Assembly: GCF_947496985.1 (NCBI RefSeq)
Contig: NZ_CANMEZ010000002.1
Coordinates: 310,001-374,000, forward strand
Source: an uncultured Kordia sp.
GTDB lineage: Bacteria > Bacteroidota > Bacteroidia > Flavobacteriales > Flavobacteriaceae
Length of the DNA stretch: 64,000 nt
Reading direction: 5' to 3'
The notes below the pieces were generated by a model. It saw only the letters and a program-made list of their open reading frames with translations. It did not search any database and was not told the DNA's origin. Positions 1-9,492 of the stretch are shown one piece after another. The translations under genes and the position numbers were made by a program. Numbering within the stretch: position 1 is the first letter of the stretch; every line of letters starts with the position of its first letter.

Positions 1-70
1 TACTTCTTTTTCTTTTTGGCTTCAAGCTGATTTACTATTAAGAAACGCTGCTCAATAAAACTGAATACAC

Positions 71-1000
71 ATGTTCGGTAAAAAAAAGAAACCTACCACA
101 CAAATTGATCAAGAGCAACTTGCGCTTATTGAAGCTGCACAAAAACGAATCAAACAAAAAAAACGACTTTACTATCATTTAGTCATTTTTATTATTGGTT
201 CAGCATTTCTAGTGCTCTTAAATGTTGTTTTAGGATTCGGAAAAGACTTTACATTATTTCAAACAGATTGGTTTGTTTGGGCTGTATTGACTTGGTTTTT
301 TGTGTTCTTATTTCATGTCTTTGACGTATATATTACCAAAAAATTCATGGGAAAAGATTGGGAAGCAGAACAGTTGGAGAAATTAGTATCTAAACAAGAA
401 TTACGAATTGAAAAATTAAAACAAAAGTTCTTAAAAGAAGAAACCGAAATTGCAAAAGCACAAGCAATGGAAGAAATTGACAACAAACCTCAACCCATTT
501 CAAAAAGAAATACACTGTCATTAATTGTCGCTGCTGCCGAAAATCACATCATTGGAAAAGACAACCAATTGATTTGGCATTTAAGTGATGATTTAAAACG
601 TTTTAAGAAATTAACTTCTGGACACTATATTATTATGGGGCGCAAAACATTTGAAAGTTTCCCAAAACCATTACCAAACAGAACGCACGTCGTTATAACA
701 CGTCAAAAAGATTACCAAGTGCCTGAAGGAGTTATTATTGTAAATTCAATTCAAGATGCTATAGAAATTGCAACTGCAAATGATAACGAACCTTTTGTAA
801 TTGGCGGTGGCGAAATATATAAACAAGCACTTCCATATGCTACAAAAATTGAATTGACACGTGTACATCACGAATTTGAAGGTGATACATTTTTTCCAGA
901 AATTGATTTGACTGCATGGAAAGAAGTTGCCAATACTTTTCATAAGAAAGATGAAAAACACGAATATGAATTCTCTTTCATCACCTATGAGAGAATCTAA
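71..1000 (+). CDS. folA: 2TM-domain / dihydrofolate reductase fusion protein
   Basis: Reduces dihydrofolate to tetrahydrofolate with NADPH. The 309 residues form two parts. Residues about 30-95 hold two membrane segments of the flavobacterial 2TM type (LVIFIIGSAFLVLLNVVL, then WFVWAVLTWFFVFLFHVF), followed by a charged helix to about 140. Residues about 148-309 are a full DHFR with LSLIVAAAENHIIG, the LIWHLSDDLKRFK helix, IIMGRKTFES and FVIGGGEIY. Ordinary DHFR is about 160 residues. In relatives I know the 2TM protein and DHFR as neighbours, so the single frame here suggests a fusion that would tether DHFR to the inner membrane. An alternative is two proteins, but no start codon with a good ribosome site separates them. 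The first 70 bases of the window hold no gene I can assign. Confidence 0.9.
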   Translation: MFGKKKKPTTQIDQEQLALIEAAQKRIKQKKRLYYHLVIFIIGSAFLVLLNVVLGFGKDFTLFQTDWFVWAVLTWFFVFLFHVFDVYITKKFMGKDWEAEQLEKLVSKQELRIEKLKQKFLKEETEIAKAQAMEEIDNKPQPISKRNTLSLIVAAAENHIIGKDNQLIWHLSDDLKRFKKLTSGHYIIMGRKTFESFPKPLPNRTHVVITRQKDYQVPEGVIIVNSIQDAIEIATANDNEPFVIGGGEIYKQALPYATKIELTRVHHEFEGDTFFPEIDLTAWKEVANTFHKKDEKHEYEFSFITYERI

Positions 1001-1021
1001 TACTAAAACAACTTACCGTTA

Positions 1022-2170
1022 ATGAATCACTTTAATTTCTTTATAAAGAAGCGTACGAACTATTTTTATTTAATTTTTGTCCTTTTCTGTTCTAATATAC
1101 ATGCGCAAGATAGTTGGACTTCTTTTACATATAACCTAAAAATAGAAGCAAGCAAAAAGTTAAAATTTAAGCTTTCCGCAGATATAAAAGTAGAAAATAT
1201 TGATAAAGTAGCTTGGGGAGCTATTTACGCGCGAGTAGATACTAAAAATGAGGAAAATGGCTTTTTTGACAATATGGGAGATAGACCTGTACTATCTAAT
1301 GAATGGAAAAACTACGAAATTAACGGATATATTGATCAAAACTCTACTAGTTTAGTGTTTGGAGGTATTTGTATTTCTAATGGCAAGTTCTATTTTGACA
1401 ATTTTGAACTTTTTATCGAAAATATAGAAACTGGAATATTAGAAAAAACAACGATCAGTAATCATAACTTTGAAGATAATACAGGTAATATTAAATTATC
1501 AGCATGGGATACTGATTTTCAACGAATGACTGTTGATTTTGAAAAAGGATATGCGTACAATCTTGTAAAAGATGATACTGAAAAAGGATATTCATTAGTC
1601 ATTGAAGGAAAAAATTTAAAGATTGATGATTCCAGTCTTATTGGAGAACGCGAAGAGTATACTCCACAAATCGGAACTTTAGTTTCTATGCTCAACAATC
1701 TTAGTGATCGTGTCGAATATCATGTTAAAAATCTTGACCAACGTGAATTAGATCATTTACACGATGAAAAGGCAAATTCTATTGGAGCGCTCATTATGCA
1801 TTTGGCTGCAGCCGAAAAAATATATCAACTATATACATTTGAAAATAGAGGTTTTAACGATGAAGAAAGAAAATTTTGGGGACCCGCATTAAATTTAGAT
1901 GATGCAGGGAGAGAAACCTATAAAGGACATGATGTAGAATACTATTTAAAAATTTATAGAGAAGTTAGGGCAATAACTTTAAAAGAACTTAAAAAAAGAG
2001 ATGATTCGTGGTTAGAAATAACGAATGCTACTCGAGAATCCAACAATCACTATTATTGGTTTCATGTTATGGAACATCAATCTAGTCATTTGGGACAAAT
2101 ATTATTTCTTAAAAAGAGAATTCCGCCACCGCCAACCATCAATCTAGAGAATAAAAAGAAAATTGATTAA
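1022..2170 (+). CDS. Secreted protein with C-terminal DinB-like domain
   Basis: The 382-residue product begins with a signal peptide (NYFYLIFVLFCSNIHAQ, cut near residue 28). Residues about 30-190 look like a beta-sandwich binding module. Residues about 215-370 form a four-helix DinB/YfiT-type domain, with His in HLHDEKANSIGALIMHLAAAE and in HVMEHQSSHLGQ at the places where this superfamily binds a metal. DinB-like domains often act in thiol or metal-dependent transferases, but no substrate can be read here. It lies 21 bases after the DHFR fusion and may be cotranscribed. The domain call is fairly sure and the function unknown. Confidence 0.65.
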   Translation: MNHFNFFIKKRTNYFYLIFVLFCSNIHAQDSWTSFTYNLKIEASKKLKFKLSADIKVENIDKVAWGAIYARVDTKNEENGFFDNMGDRPVLSNEWKNYEINGYIDQNSTSLVFGGICISNGKFYFDNFELFIENIETGILEKTTISNHNFEDNTGNIKLSAWDTDFQRMTVDFEKGYAYNLVKDDTEKGYSLVIEGKNLKIDDSSLIGEREEYTPQIGTLVSMLNNLSDRVEYHVKNLDQRELDHLHDEKANSIGALIMHLAAAEKIYQLYTFENRGFNDEERKFWGPALNLDDAGRETYKGHDVEYYLKIYREVRAITLKELKKRDDSWLEITNATRESNNHYYWFHVMEHQSSHLGQILFLKKRIPPPPTINLENKKKID

Positions 2171-2290
2171 TCATAAAAAACTGTATCAAAATATTCAGTA
2201 ACAAACATTCTTTAGAATTGCTTATTTTTGTCAAATATTTTTAATTAAGAAATTATTTCTTTTTTAGTAAAAGAAACAAAATACATACAC

Positions 2291-3181
2291 ATGAAAGCAT
2301 ATATATTTCCAGGGCAAGGTGCTCAATTTACAGGAATGGGATTAGATCTTTATGAGAAATCTGACGTAGCACAACATCTTTTTGAAGATGCAAATGATAT
2401 TCTAGGATTTCACATAACAGATATCATGTTTGAAGGTAGCGCAGAAGATTTGAAACAAACTAAAGTTACACAACCTGCTATCTTTTTACATTCTGTTATT
2501 TTAAGCAAAGTATTAGGTAACGAATTTCAGCCAGAAATGGTTGCAGGACATTCACTAGGAGAGCTTTCTGCTTTAGTTGCTAATGGAGCATTAACTTTTG
2601 AGGATGGTTTAAAACTTGTTTCTCAACGTGCTTTAGCGATGCAAAAAGCCTGTGAGGCACAACAAAGTACAATGGCTGCCGTTTTAGGTTTAGATAATGA
2701 AGTAGTTGAAAAAGTATGTAATGAAACAGCCGGAATTGTAGTAGCAGCAAATTATAACTGTCCGGGACAGATTGTGATTTCAGGAGAAATTGATGCTATC
2801 AATACTGCTTGTGAAACATTAAAGGAAGCTGGAGCTAGAAGAGCTTTAGTTTTACCTGTAGGTGGTGCTTTTCATTCTCCTTTAATGGAGCCTGCACGTG
2901 AAGAATTAGCAGCTGCTATTGAAAATACAACATTTAATAATCCTAATTGTCCTATTTATCAAAATGTAACAACAACTGCTATAACAGATGCTGATGAAAT
3001 TAAAAAGAATTTAATTTCTCAATTAACAGCTCCTGTAAAATGGACACAATCAATTCAACAAATGATTGCCGATGGAGCGACTTCATTTACAGAAGTTGGA
3101 CCTGGTAAGGTTTTACAAGGATTGCTACGTAAAATTGATCGTTCTGTAGCAGCGCAAAGTGCTACTTTTGGAGAAGAATAA
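2291..3181 (+). CDS. fabD: Malonyl-CoA:ACP transacylase
   Basis: Moves malonyl from CoA to acyl carrier protein to supply fatty acid synthesis in the cytoplasm. The start FPGQGAQFTGMG, the nucleophile elbow GHSLGE (Ser88), the catalytic His in GGAFHSPLM and the C-terminal EVGPGKVLQGL are all present. At 296 residues it is of normal length. It is followed after 15 bases by lspA, so the two are probably one transcript ending at the hairpin at 3711-3735. There are 120 gene-free bases in front of it, which should hold the promoter. Confidence 0.95.
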   Translation: MKAYIFPGQGAQFTGMGLDLYEKSDVAQHLFEDANDILGFHITDIMFEGSAEDLKQTKVTQPAIFLHSVILSKVLGNEFQPEMVAGHSLGELSALVANGALTFEDGLKLVSQRALAMQKACEAQQSTMAAVLGLDNEVVEKVCNETAGIVVAANYNCPGQIVISGEIDAINTACETLKEAGARRALVLPVGGAFHSPLMEPAREELAAAIENTTFNNPNCPIYQNVTTTAITDADEIKKNLISQLTAPVKWTQSIQQMIADGATSFTEVGPGKVLQGLLRKIDRSVAAQSATFGEE

Positions 3182-3196
3182 GATACTAAAATTGCT

Positions 3197-3703
3197 ATGA
3201 AAATTTCTAAGACTTTCCGAATGCTATTGATTTTCGGACTGATTTTGATAAACGTTGGTTGTGACCAAGTTTCTAAATCAGTAGCGCGAACTCATATTAA
3301 TGCAAAGGAACAAATTTCTGTTATTGGTGAATATGTTATTTTAACTAAAACCGAAAACAGAGGAGCGTTTTTAGGATTTTTATCTACTTTAGAAAACCCA
3401 ATACTAAAAGCTATCCTTTTAATATTACTCCCAATTGCTGTATTATTCTTTATTCTACGGATGATCATTATCAATACAGATTTAGACAAATACATGATTT
3501 TTGGATTGTGCTGTATTATTGGTGGCGGAATTGGAAATTTGTATGATCGAATTCTGTATAGTTCCGTAACAGACTTTATGCATATTGATTTGGGCGGAGT
3601 TTTTAAAACAGGAATTTTCAACATGGCAGATGTTTCCGTCATGCTTGGAACAGGATTGCTTATTATTTCTTTTATTAGACGAAAAGAATTTTCTATATCT
3701 TAA
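3197..3703 (+). CDS. lspA: Lipoprotein signal peptidase II
   Basis: Inner-membrane aspartyl protease that removes the signal peptide of prolipoproteins after lipidation. Four membrane segments are visible in 168 residues. Family motifs are TENRGAFLGF, GGIGNLYDRI, VTDFMHIDLGG and FNMADVSVMLG; the catalytic aspartates should be Asp126 (VTDFM) and Asp145 (NMAD). Several lipoproteins in this window are likely substrates, for example the products starting at 9493 and 17837. It is cotranscribed with fabD. Confidence 0.95.
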   Translation: MKISKTFRMLLIFGLILINVGCDQVSKSVARTHINAKEQISVIGEYVILTKTENRGAFLGFLSTLENPILKAILLILLPIAVLFFILRMIIINTDLDKYMIFGLCCIIGGGIGNLYDRILYSSVTDFMHIDLGGVFKTGIFNMADVSVMLGTGLLIISFIRRKEFSIS

Positions 3704-3710
3704 AAAACAA

Positions 3711-3735
3711 AAAGCCTAGTGAAAACTAGGCTTTT
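3711..3735. terminator. Bidirectional terminator after lspA
   Basis: AAAGCCTAGT and ACTAGGCTTTT pair across a GAAA loop, with T-rich sequence on both sides. It can stop lspA from the left and the minus-strand precursor gene from the right. Confidence 0.85.
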
Positions 3736-3760
3736 CTTTTATATTATTACTCTTTTCTCA

Positions 3761-3967
3761 CTATACAAATGGAACACTCTCACACTCACTTGGAAGTGCT
3801 CCTTGCATATCTCTAGAAGTATACGGTTCATACACTTGGCAGTTAATATCCTCTGTAAAAACTTCTTTTGGGCAAAACCAAGTATATCCTGGTAATCCAC
3901 CTTTAATGGCCAAGTTAGAAATTGATTTTTTGTTTAATGATAAGTTTTTAATTTTTTGCTTTTTCAT
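3761..3967 (-). CDS. RiPP (lanthipeptide-like) precursor A
   Basis: A 68-residue peptide with a Lys-rich leader containing NLSLNKKSISNL and a Gly-Gly site (AIKGG), followed by a core of about 44 residues with three Cys and several Ser/Thr. The LxLxKxSIxxL leader and double-glycine cleavage site match Bacteroidota natural-product precursors of the TIGR04149 type, many of which are annotated as class I lanthipeptides. No LanB, LanC, radical SAM enzyme or transporter is in the window, so the modification is unknown. It is divergent from precursor B. The palindrome at 4121 is 154 bases from its start, further than for the other genes. The product call rests on the leader, which is shared by five other peptides here. 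Confidence 0.75.
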   Translation of the reverse strand: MKKQKIKNLSLNKKSISNLAIKGGLPGYTWFCPKEVFTEDINCQVYEPYTSRDMQGALPSECESVPFV

Positions 3968-4120
3968 AGTTTAATGTTTTATAGATTAATATTTATTTAT
4001 ACCTAAATTATAAAACAATACTTTATTCAACTAGAGGTAATTTCTGAATATACTATTTGAATTGCTAAACGTTTAATGACTAAATTTAGTTTTCAAACTA
4101 ATCTAAATCAAAATGTTAAC

Positions 4121-4135
4121 TACGGCTTTCCCGTA
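4121..4135. promoter_or_regulatory. Palindromic operator TACGG-N5-CCGTA before precursor B
   Basis: TACGG CTTTC CCGTA is a perfect 5-base inverted repeat with a 5-base spacer. Its centre is 67 bases before the start of precursor B and about 33 bases before TAATTTG at 4158-4164, a near match to the Bacteroidota -10 element. The same motif recurs at 10274, 12210, 63071 and 63240. Confidence 0.7.
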
Positions 4136-4194
4136 CTTATTTTTTGAGTGATTTTCATAATTTGAAAAAACTATTAACCTATAAATTATAGATC

Positions 4195-4377
4195 ATGAAA
4201 AAAAGAAACACTCAATCACTAAAACTTCGTAAGAGTTCAATTTCAAAACTCGGAAATGAACAAATTAAAGGGGGAATAAAACTTACCGATACATGCACAT
4301 CATTTATTGATGCTTGCCCTACGGCTTGGTGTCCACAGTCATTAATACCGAGAGATTGTGTATTTACAACTTGGTAA
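4195..4377 (+). CDS. RiPP (lanthipeptide-like) precursor B
   Basis: A 60-residue peptide. The leader has SLKLRKSSISKL and ends IKGG at about residue 28. The core of about 32 residues has four Cys (DTCTS, DACP, AWCP, RDCVF) and many Ser/Thr, suited to thioether rings but also to disulfides. It is the only precursor here on the plus strand and is preceded by the TACGG-N5-CCGTA palindrome. It ends in front of a strong hairpin shared with the converging amidohydrolase gene. No processing enzyme lies nearby. Confidence 0.75.
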   Translation: MKKRNTQSLKLRKSSISKLGNEQIKGGIKLTDTCTSFIDACPTAWCPQSLIPRDCVFTTW

Positions 4378-4401
4378 TACGTACGCTATTATAAAAACAA
4401 A

Positions 4402-4437
4402 AAAAGGAGAAGTGAATTACAACTCACTTCTCCTTTT
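4402..4437. terminator. Bidirectional terminator between precursor B and amidohydrolase
   Basis: AAAAGGAGAAGTGA pairs with TCACTTCTCCTTTT, a 14-base perfect stem with an 8-base loop and A/T tracts on each side. It lies between two converging genes. Confidence 0.9.
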
Positions 4438-4458
4438 AAATAATTTATTTTAAAAATA

Positions 4459-5739
4459 TTACTGCTTGTAAATTTTCCCATCTTTCATTACAAACACAAC
4501 ATTCTCCATTGTGTCAATATTTTTAGTAGGATCTTCATTAACTGCTACAATATCAGCTAAAAACCCTGCTTTTAATTGTCCTAATTCATTTTCCATTCCT
4601 AAAATTTTTGCATTGGTAATGGTCGCTGATTGAATTGTTTCCATAGCTGGCATTCCCGCTTCTACCATAAATCCAAATTCTTTTCCATTGAGTCCATGTT
4701 CATAAACACCAGCATCAGTTCCAAAAGCAATTCCAACACCTTTTTTGTATGCCTTCGCAAATGTTCCTTGAATTTTAGGCCCAACAGCTAATGCCTTTGG
4801 CACAATAATATCTGGATAATACCCGTCAATTTTTGCCTTTGCAGCTACTTCTTTCCCTGCAGTAATTGTTGGCACTAAATACGCATCATGCTTTTTCATG
4901 AGCTCCATTGTTTCATCACTCATTAATGTTCCATGTTCTATAGTTTTAACACCGCCAATAATAGCGCGTTGCATTCCTTCATCTCCATGTGCGTGTGCTG
5001 CTACATGCATTCCATAATCTTTTGCTGTTTCGCAAATTACTTTCACTTCCTCTACTGTAAACTGTGGATTACTTCCACTTTTTGCAACACTTAATACTCC
5101 TCCAGTTGCTGTAATTTTAATAACATCTGCGCCGTTTTTATAACGTTGACGTACTGCTTTTTTAGCATCACTTACATTATTTACAACACCTTCTTTTGGG
5201 CCTGGATCTCCAATAATTTCTTTTCTATTCCCGTTTGTAGGATCGGCATGTCCACCTGTGGTAGCCAGTGCTTTTCCTGCTGTAAAAATTCGAGGGCCTT
5301 CAATTTTTCCTTGATTGATAGCATTTCGCAGAGAAATATTTACGCCAGTCCCGCCTAAATCTCTTACCGTGGTGAATCCTGCTTGTAATGTTACATCAGC
5401 AAAACCAACCGAACGAAAAGCTACATCTGCATCATTTAGTGTATACTTTTCTATGTATGCTTTCGGATTTGTTTCGCTTTCAATATGTACATGCATATCT
5501 ATCAATCCTGGCATTACTGTTTTTGATTTTAAATCAATAACTATGTCGTTTGTATTTTTAGGGTCTACAAAACCATTATCAATACGCACAATTTTATTTC
5601 CTGAAACAACTATTGTCTTATTTGTCAGTACTTTTCCACTTTCTGTGTCTACTATTTTTCCACAATGAAGATACGTGTCTTGCGCAATAGCAATAGTAGA
5701 ACACAATATTCCTAAGAATAATATGAGTAGTTTTTTCAT
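4459..5739 (-). CDS. Exported metal-dependent amidohydrolase
   Basis: A 426-residue amidohydrolase-superfamily enzyme (imidazolonepropionase/prolidase-like group) with a signal peptide (LLILFLGILCSTIAIAQ). Metal-binding motifs run in order: MHVHIES (about residue 83), Lys in DVIKITATGG (possible carboxylated Lys), AAHAHGDEG, KTIEHGT and FGTDAGVYEHG. Such enzymes hydrolyse dipeptides or cyclic amides; the substrate cannot be told. It is probably the last gene of a transcript with galE (15-base gap) and the DegT gene, although its function does not obviously match theirs. Confidence 0.85.
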   Translation of the reverse strand: MKKLLILFLGILCSTIAIAQDTYLHCGKIVDTESGKVLTNKTIVVSGNKIVRIDNGFVDPKNTNDIVIDLKSKTVMPGLIDMHVHIESETNPKAYIEKYTLNDADVAFRSVGFADVTLQAGFTTVRDLGGTGVNISLRNAINQGKIEGPRIFTAGKALATTGGHADPTNGNRKEIIGDPGPKEGVVNNVSDAKKAVRQRYKNGADVIKITATGGVLSVAKSGSNPQFTVEEVKVICETAKDYGMHVAAHAHGDEGMQRAIIGGVKTIEHGTLMSDETMELMKKHDAYLVPTITAGKEVAAKAKIDGYYPDIIVPKALAVGPKIQGTFAKAYKKGVGIAFGTDAGVYEHGLNGKEFGFMVEAGMPAMETIQSATITNAKILGMENELGQLKAGFLADIVAVNEDPTKNIDTMENVVFVMKDGKIYKQ

Positions 5740-5754
5740 CTGTTATGTTTATGG

Positions 5755-6783
5755 TTAGTTATTTGGTTTTCGTATTTTTTGTTCCCACTTCCAAGCTGAA
5801 AGCATAGCTTCGTCTAATGTAGAAGTTGCTTTCCAACCTAAAATAGTATTCGCTTTAGTCGTATCTGCATACGCAGAAATTACATCTCCTTCTCTCCTAT
5901 CTACTATTTTATAGTTTAATGCTTGTTTGCTTACACGTTCAAAACTCTGAATAACTTCTAAAACAGAACTCCCTTTTCCTGTTCCAATATTGAACACTTC
6001 AAAAGAAGTTTCATGTTCTTTATCTACTAATCTCTTTAAAGCAATTACATGCGCTTTCGCAAGATCAACCACGTGGATATAATCACGTATGCAAGTTCCA
6101 TCTTCCGTAGGATAATCATTTCCAAATACAGACAATTGTTTACGTAAACCAATAGCTGTTTGCGTTATAAAAGGCACTAAGTTTTGCGGTACACCATCTG
6201 GCAATTCTCCAATAGCAGCACTTGCATGTGCTCCTATTGGGTTAAAGTATCGTAATGATATTACTTGTAATCCTTTCGCAATTTTGGCTGTATCTTGCAA
6301 AATTTCTTCACCAATTTGCTTAGTATTTCCGTATGGAGAAAACGCTTGTTGAATAGGCGCATTTTCCGAGATCGGCATTTTTTTGGCTTGACCGTAAACC
6401 GTACACGAAGAACTAAAGATAAAAGCTATGTTTTCTTTGTGTTGAATTTGCTGTAAAATAGTTATTAGTGTAGAAATATTATTTTCATAATATAATAACG
6501 GATTTTCAACACTTTCACCAACTGCCTTACTTGCTGCAAAGTGAATAATTCCTTGAATATCTCGCTGTTTTTGAAAGAATGAAATTGTTGCTTGTTTGTC
6601 ACGTAAATCTAATTCTTCAAATGTTGGACGAATTCCTGTAATACTTTCTATTCCATCTAAAACTTCTATGGAAGTATTTGACAAATTGTCAATCAGTACA
6701 ACTTCAAATCCTGCTGTTTGTAACTCTACAACCGTGTGAGAGCCAATGTAACCTAATCCGCCAGTAACTACTATTTTTTTCAA
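5755..6783 (-). CDS. galE: UDP-glucose 4-epimerase
   Basis: Interconverts UDP-glucose and UDP-galactose. It is an extended short-chain dehydrogenase of 342 residues with the NAD site TGGLGYIGSHT at the N-terminus, a catalytic Ser/Thr in FSSSCTVYG, and the YxxxK pair in SPYGNTKQIGE. FNIGTGKGSSVLEV near the C-terminus is typical of GalE. It sits between a DegT aminotransferase and an amidohydrolase, and beside waaA on the other strand, so a role in surface polysaccharide or LPS sugar supply is likely. Confidence 0.93.
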   Translation of the reverse strand: MKKIVVTGGLGYIGSHTVVELQTAGFEVVLIDNLSNTSIEVLDGIESITGIRPTFEELDLRDKQATISFFQKQRDIQGIIHFAASKAVGESVENPLLYYENNISTLITILQQIQHKENIAFIFSSSCTVYGQAKKMPISENAPIQQAFSPYGNTKQIGEEILQDTAKIAKGLQVISLRYFNPIGAHASAAIGELPDGVPQNLVPFITQTAIGLRKQLSVFGNDYPTEDGTCIRDYIHVVDLAKAHVIALKRLVDKEHETSFEVFNIGTGKGSSVLEVIQSFERVSKQALNYKIVDRREGDVISAYADTTKANTILGWKATSTLDEAMLSAWKWEQKIRKPNN

Positions 6784-6860
6784 ACTTTTTTGATTTGGAT
6801 ATTGAATTTTTAGGCTTTTAGTTTTAGATGTTAAATTCTCAAAACTAAATGATTATAATT

Positions 6861-8018
6861 TTATCCATTCACAAAATCTAACACAGTTTTTGTGATAAAC
6901 GCTATTTGATCATCTTCAAGTTCTGTATGCATTGGCAGCGAAATTACTTCTTTCACTAACTGATTGGTTACAGGAAAATCTGCTTCATTGTAACGATCAT
7001 CTTTGTACGCTTTTTGCAAGTGCAAAGGAATTGGATAATATACTCCACAAGGAATTCCATTATCATTTAAATGTTGCACTAATGCATCTCTATCAACATT
7101 TACAACACGTAATGTATATTGATGATATACATGACAATTACAACCACCTTTTTCTGGTTTCCCACATAATTGTGTAGTTTTTGGTGTAATAATTTTATCA
7201 CTTCCTTTAAATGCTTCAGTATATTTATATGCTGTCATTTGACGTGCTGCATTGTATGCATCTAAATTTGGAAGTTTTGCTCGTAAGATTGTTGCTTGAA
7301 TAGAGTCTAATCGAGAATTTACACCAACAACATCATGATGGTAACGTTTGTACATTCCGTGATTTACAATTCCTCGAATCGTATGTGCTAAGTCATCGTC
7401 ATTGGTAAAGATTGCTCCTCCATCTCCATAACAACCTAAATTTTTTGAAGGAAAGAAAGACGTTGAAGCTACATGTCCAATTCCGCCTGCTTTTTTTACA
7501 CTTCCGTCAGCAAATGTATAACTTGCTCCAATAGCTTGGGCGTTGTCTTCAATGACATATAGGTTATGCGCTTTCGCAATTTCTTGAATCGCGTCCATGT
7601 TTGCACATTGTCCAAATAAATGTACAGGCACAATTGCTTTTGTTTTTGGCGTAATTGCTTTACGAATTGCTTCAGGATCTATGTTAAATGAATCTTTTTC
7701 TACATCAACAAGTACAGGAGTTAATTGCAATAATGCAATAACCTCAACAGTTGCAGCAAAAGTAAAATCTGCAGTAATGACTTCGTCTCCTGGTTTTAAT
7801 CCAAGTCCCATCATTGCAATTTGTAATGCATCGGTTCCATTAGCACAAGGAATGACATGCTTTACGTCTAAATATTCTTCTAATTCTTTTTGAAATGCGT
7901 GTACTTCAGGTCCGTTTATGAATGCAGAGGATGCAATTACATCTAATACGGATTGATCAACTTGGTCTTTTATTTTTGCGTATTGACCTTTCAGGTCGAC
8001 CATTTGGATTTTCTTCAT
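6861..8018 (-). CDS. DegT/DnrJ/EryC1 sugar aminotransferase
   Basis: PLP-dependent transaminase acting on a nucleotide-linked keto-sugar. Visible are PCANGTDALQIAM near the N-terminus, the Asp/Gln pair IEDNAQAIGA, the PLP lysine in SFFPSKNLGCYGDGGA and the NSRLDSIQA segment. The 385 residues are of normal length. A CGKPEKGGCNCHVYHQ insertion with three Cys lies near residue 295. It is head of the minus-strand group with galE, facing waaA across a 98-base gap. The exact sugar is not determinable. Confidence 0.9.
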   Translation of the reverse strand: MKKIQMVDLKGQYAKIKDQVDQSVLDVIASSAFINGPEVHAFQKELEEYLDVKHVIPCANGTDALQIAMMGLGLKPGDEVITADFTFAATVEVIALLQLTPVLVDVEKDSFNIDPEAIRKAITPKTKAIVPVHLFGQCANMDAIQEIAKAHNLYVIEDNAQAIGASYTFADGSVKKAGGIGHVASTSFFPSKNLGCYGDGGAIFTNDDDLAHTIRGIVNHGMYKRYHHDVVGVNSRLDSIQATILRAKLPNLDAYNAARQMTAYKYTEAFKGSDKIITPKTTQLCGKPEKGGCNCHVYHQYTLRVVNVDRDALVQHLNDNGIPCGVYYPIPLHLQKAYKDDRYNEADFPVTNQLVKEVISLPMHTELEDDQIAFITKTVLDFVNG

Positions 8019-8116
8019 TCGTATCTTTCTTTTGTTCTAACAATATTACAAAATTGTACAACGGTAAGCAATGAATTTAAGGGAAAGAATGTATTTTAGC
8101 ATTAAACTTTTGGCTT

Positions 8117-9355
8117 TTGTATTTTATCTACAACATATTGATCTATATTACAGGTTTCTTCTTAAAAATAGTTGCATTATTTAATAAGAAACTTGGACTT
8201 TTTGTTGCGGGAAGAAAGACCGTTTTTGAAACTTTGTCTAACCAAATTCAATCTACAGATAAAATTATTTGGTTTCATACGGCTTCTTTAGGTGAATATG
8301 AACAAGGTTTACCTGTATTGGAAGCATTGAAAAAACAATATCCTACACATACTTTTGTATTAACATTTTTTTCTCCTTCTGGTTATGAAGTAAAGAAAAA
8401 CAGTAGTGTTGCAGACGTTATTACATATTTACCTTTAGACACAAAAGCAAATGCAAAGCGTTTTTTAGATTTGGTCAAGCCAGAATTGGTTGTGTTTGTG
8501 AAATATGAATTTTGGCCAAACTATTTAGCAGCATTAAAAAAACGTAAGATTCATACCATTTCAATTTCTACTATTTTTAGACCTTCGCAAGTATTTTTTA
8601 AATCATATGGTGGCTGGATGCGAAAATCACTGCATGCATTTGATCATATTTTTGTACAAGATGAAAATTCTAAAAAATTGCTTGAATCTGTTAATTATAC
8701 AAACATAACTATTAGTGGAGATACACGTTTCGATAGAGTTTTAGAGATTTTAGAGCGTGATAATTCGCTATCTTTTATTGAAGATTTTAAAGGCGATGCT
8801 ACCTGCATTGTTATTGGTAGTAGTTGGCAAGAAGATGAAGCTATTTTTGTTCCTTTTATCAATTCGTCTAAGCAAGATTGTAAATATATTATTGCACCTC
8901 ATAATATTAAATCGCAAGAGATTCAAAAACTTAAACAAAATATTACAAAATCAACCGTTTTGTTTTCTGAGATGGATCAACATAAAAATTTAAATCAGTT
9001 TGATGTTTTTATTGTAGATACTATTGGAATTTTAACAAAGATATACAGTTATGCTGACATTGCTTATGTTGGCGGCGGTATGGGTACTACAGGCTTACAC
9101 AATACATTGGAGCCTGCCGTTTTTGGAATTCCTGTTGTAATTGGCAAACATTATATTGGATTTAAAGAAGCGGAAGATTTGGTTCAACTGAAAGGTGTAC
9201 TTTCTGTAAAGCTTCAAACTGAATTCTCTACATTGATGACACGCTTGTTGACTGATATTAATTTTAGAAAGGAAGTTGGCGACATTAATCACAACTATGT
9301 TCATTCGCATGGAAATGCAAGTGAAATTATTATGAAATACCTCACTAAATTTTAA
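8117..9355 (+). CDS. waaA: 3-deoxy-D-manno-octulosonic acid (Kdo) transferase
   Basis: Adds Kdo to lipid A at the inner membrane. The 412 residues show an N-terminal membrane anchor (YNILIYITGFFLKIVALF), WFHTASLGEYEQGLPVLEAL, a central FVKYEFWPNYL and the nucleotide-sugar motif GGGMGTTGLHNTLEPA. Translation must begin at a TTG codon at 8117: the nearest upstream ATG (8089) is out of frame, and homologues I know start with the same YN(I/L)L membrane helix. A non-ATG start may keep expression low. Confidence 0.92.
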   Translation: MYFIYNILIYITGFFLKIVALFNKKLGLFVAGRKTVFETLSNQIQSTDKIIWFHTASLGEYEQGLPVLEALKKQYPTHTFVLTFFSPSGYEVKKNSSVADVITYLPLDTKANAKRFLDLVKPELVVFVKYEFWPNYLAALKKRKIHTISISTIFRPSQVFFKSYGGWMRKSLHAFDHIFVQDENSKKLLESVNYTNITISGDTRFDRVLEILERDNSLSFIEDFKGDATCIVIGSSWQEDEAIFVPFINSSKQDCKYIIAPHNIKSQEIQKLKQNITKSTVLFSEMDQHKNLNQFDVFIVDTIGILTKIYSYADIAYVGGGMGTTGLHNTLEPAVFGIPVVIGKHYIGFKEAEDLVQLKGVLSVKLQTEFSTLMTRLLTDINFRKEVGDINHNYVHSHGNASEIIMKYLTKF

Positions 9356-9492
9356 AGATTTCTCAAAAAATTACCTTTTATCTATTAAAATGACAATTTC
9401 AAAGAGTGTTAAAAAGATGTTAAAACATTCTTTGTTTATCCGTAAAAGAAACCTTAACATTGTTATACAATTTAACAATAAATAGAATAGAG

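Noticed and set aside
1-70. End of an upstream gene
   Set aside because: Two short frames stop at 41 and 58, but too little is visible to tell whether either is coding.
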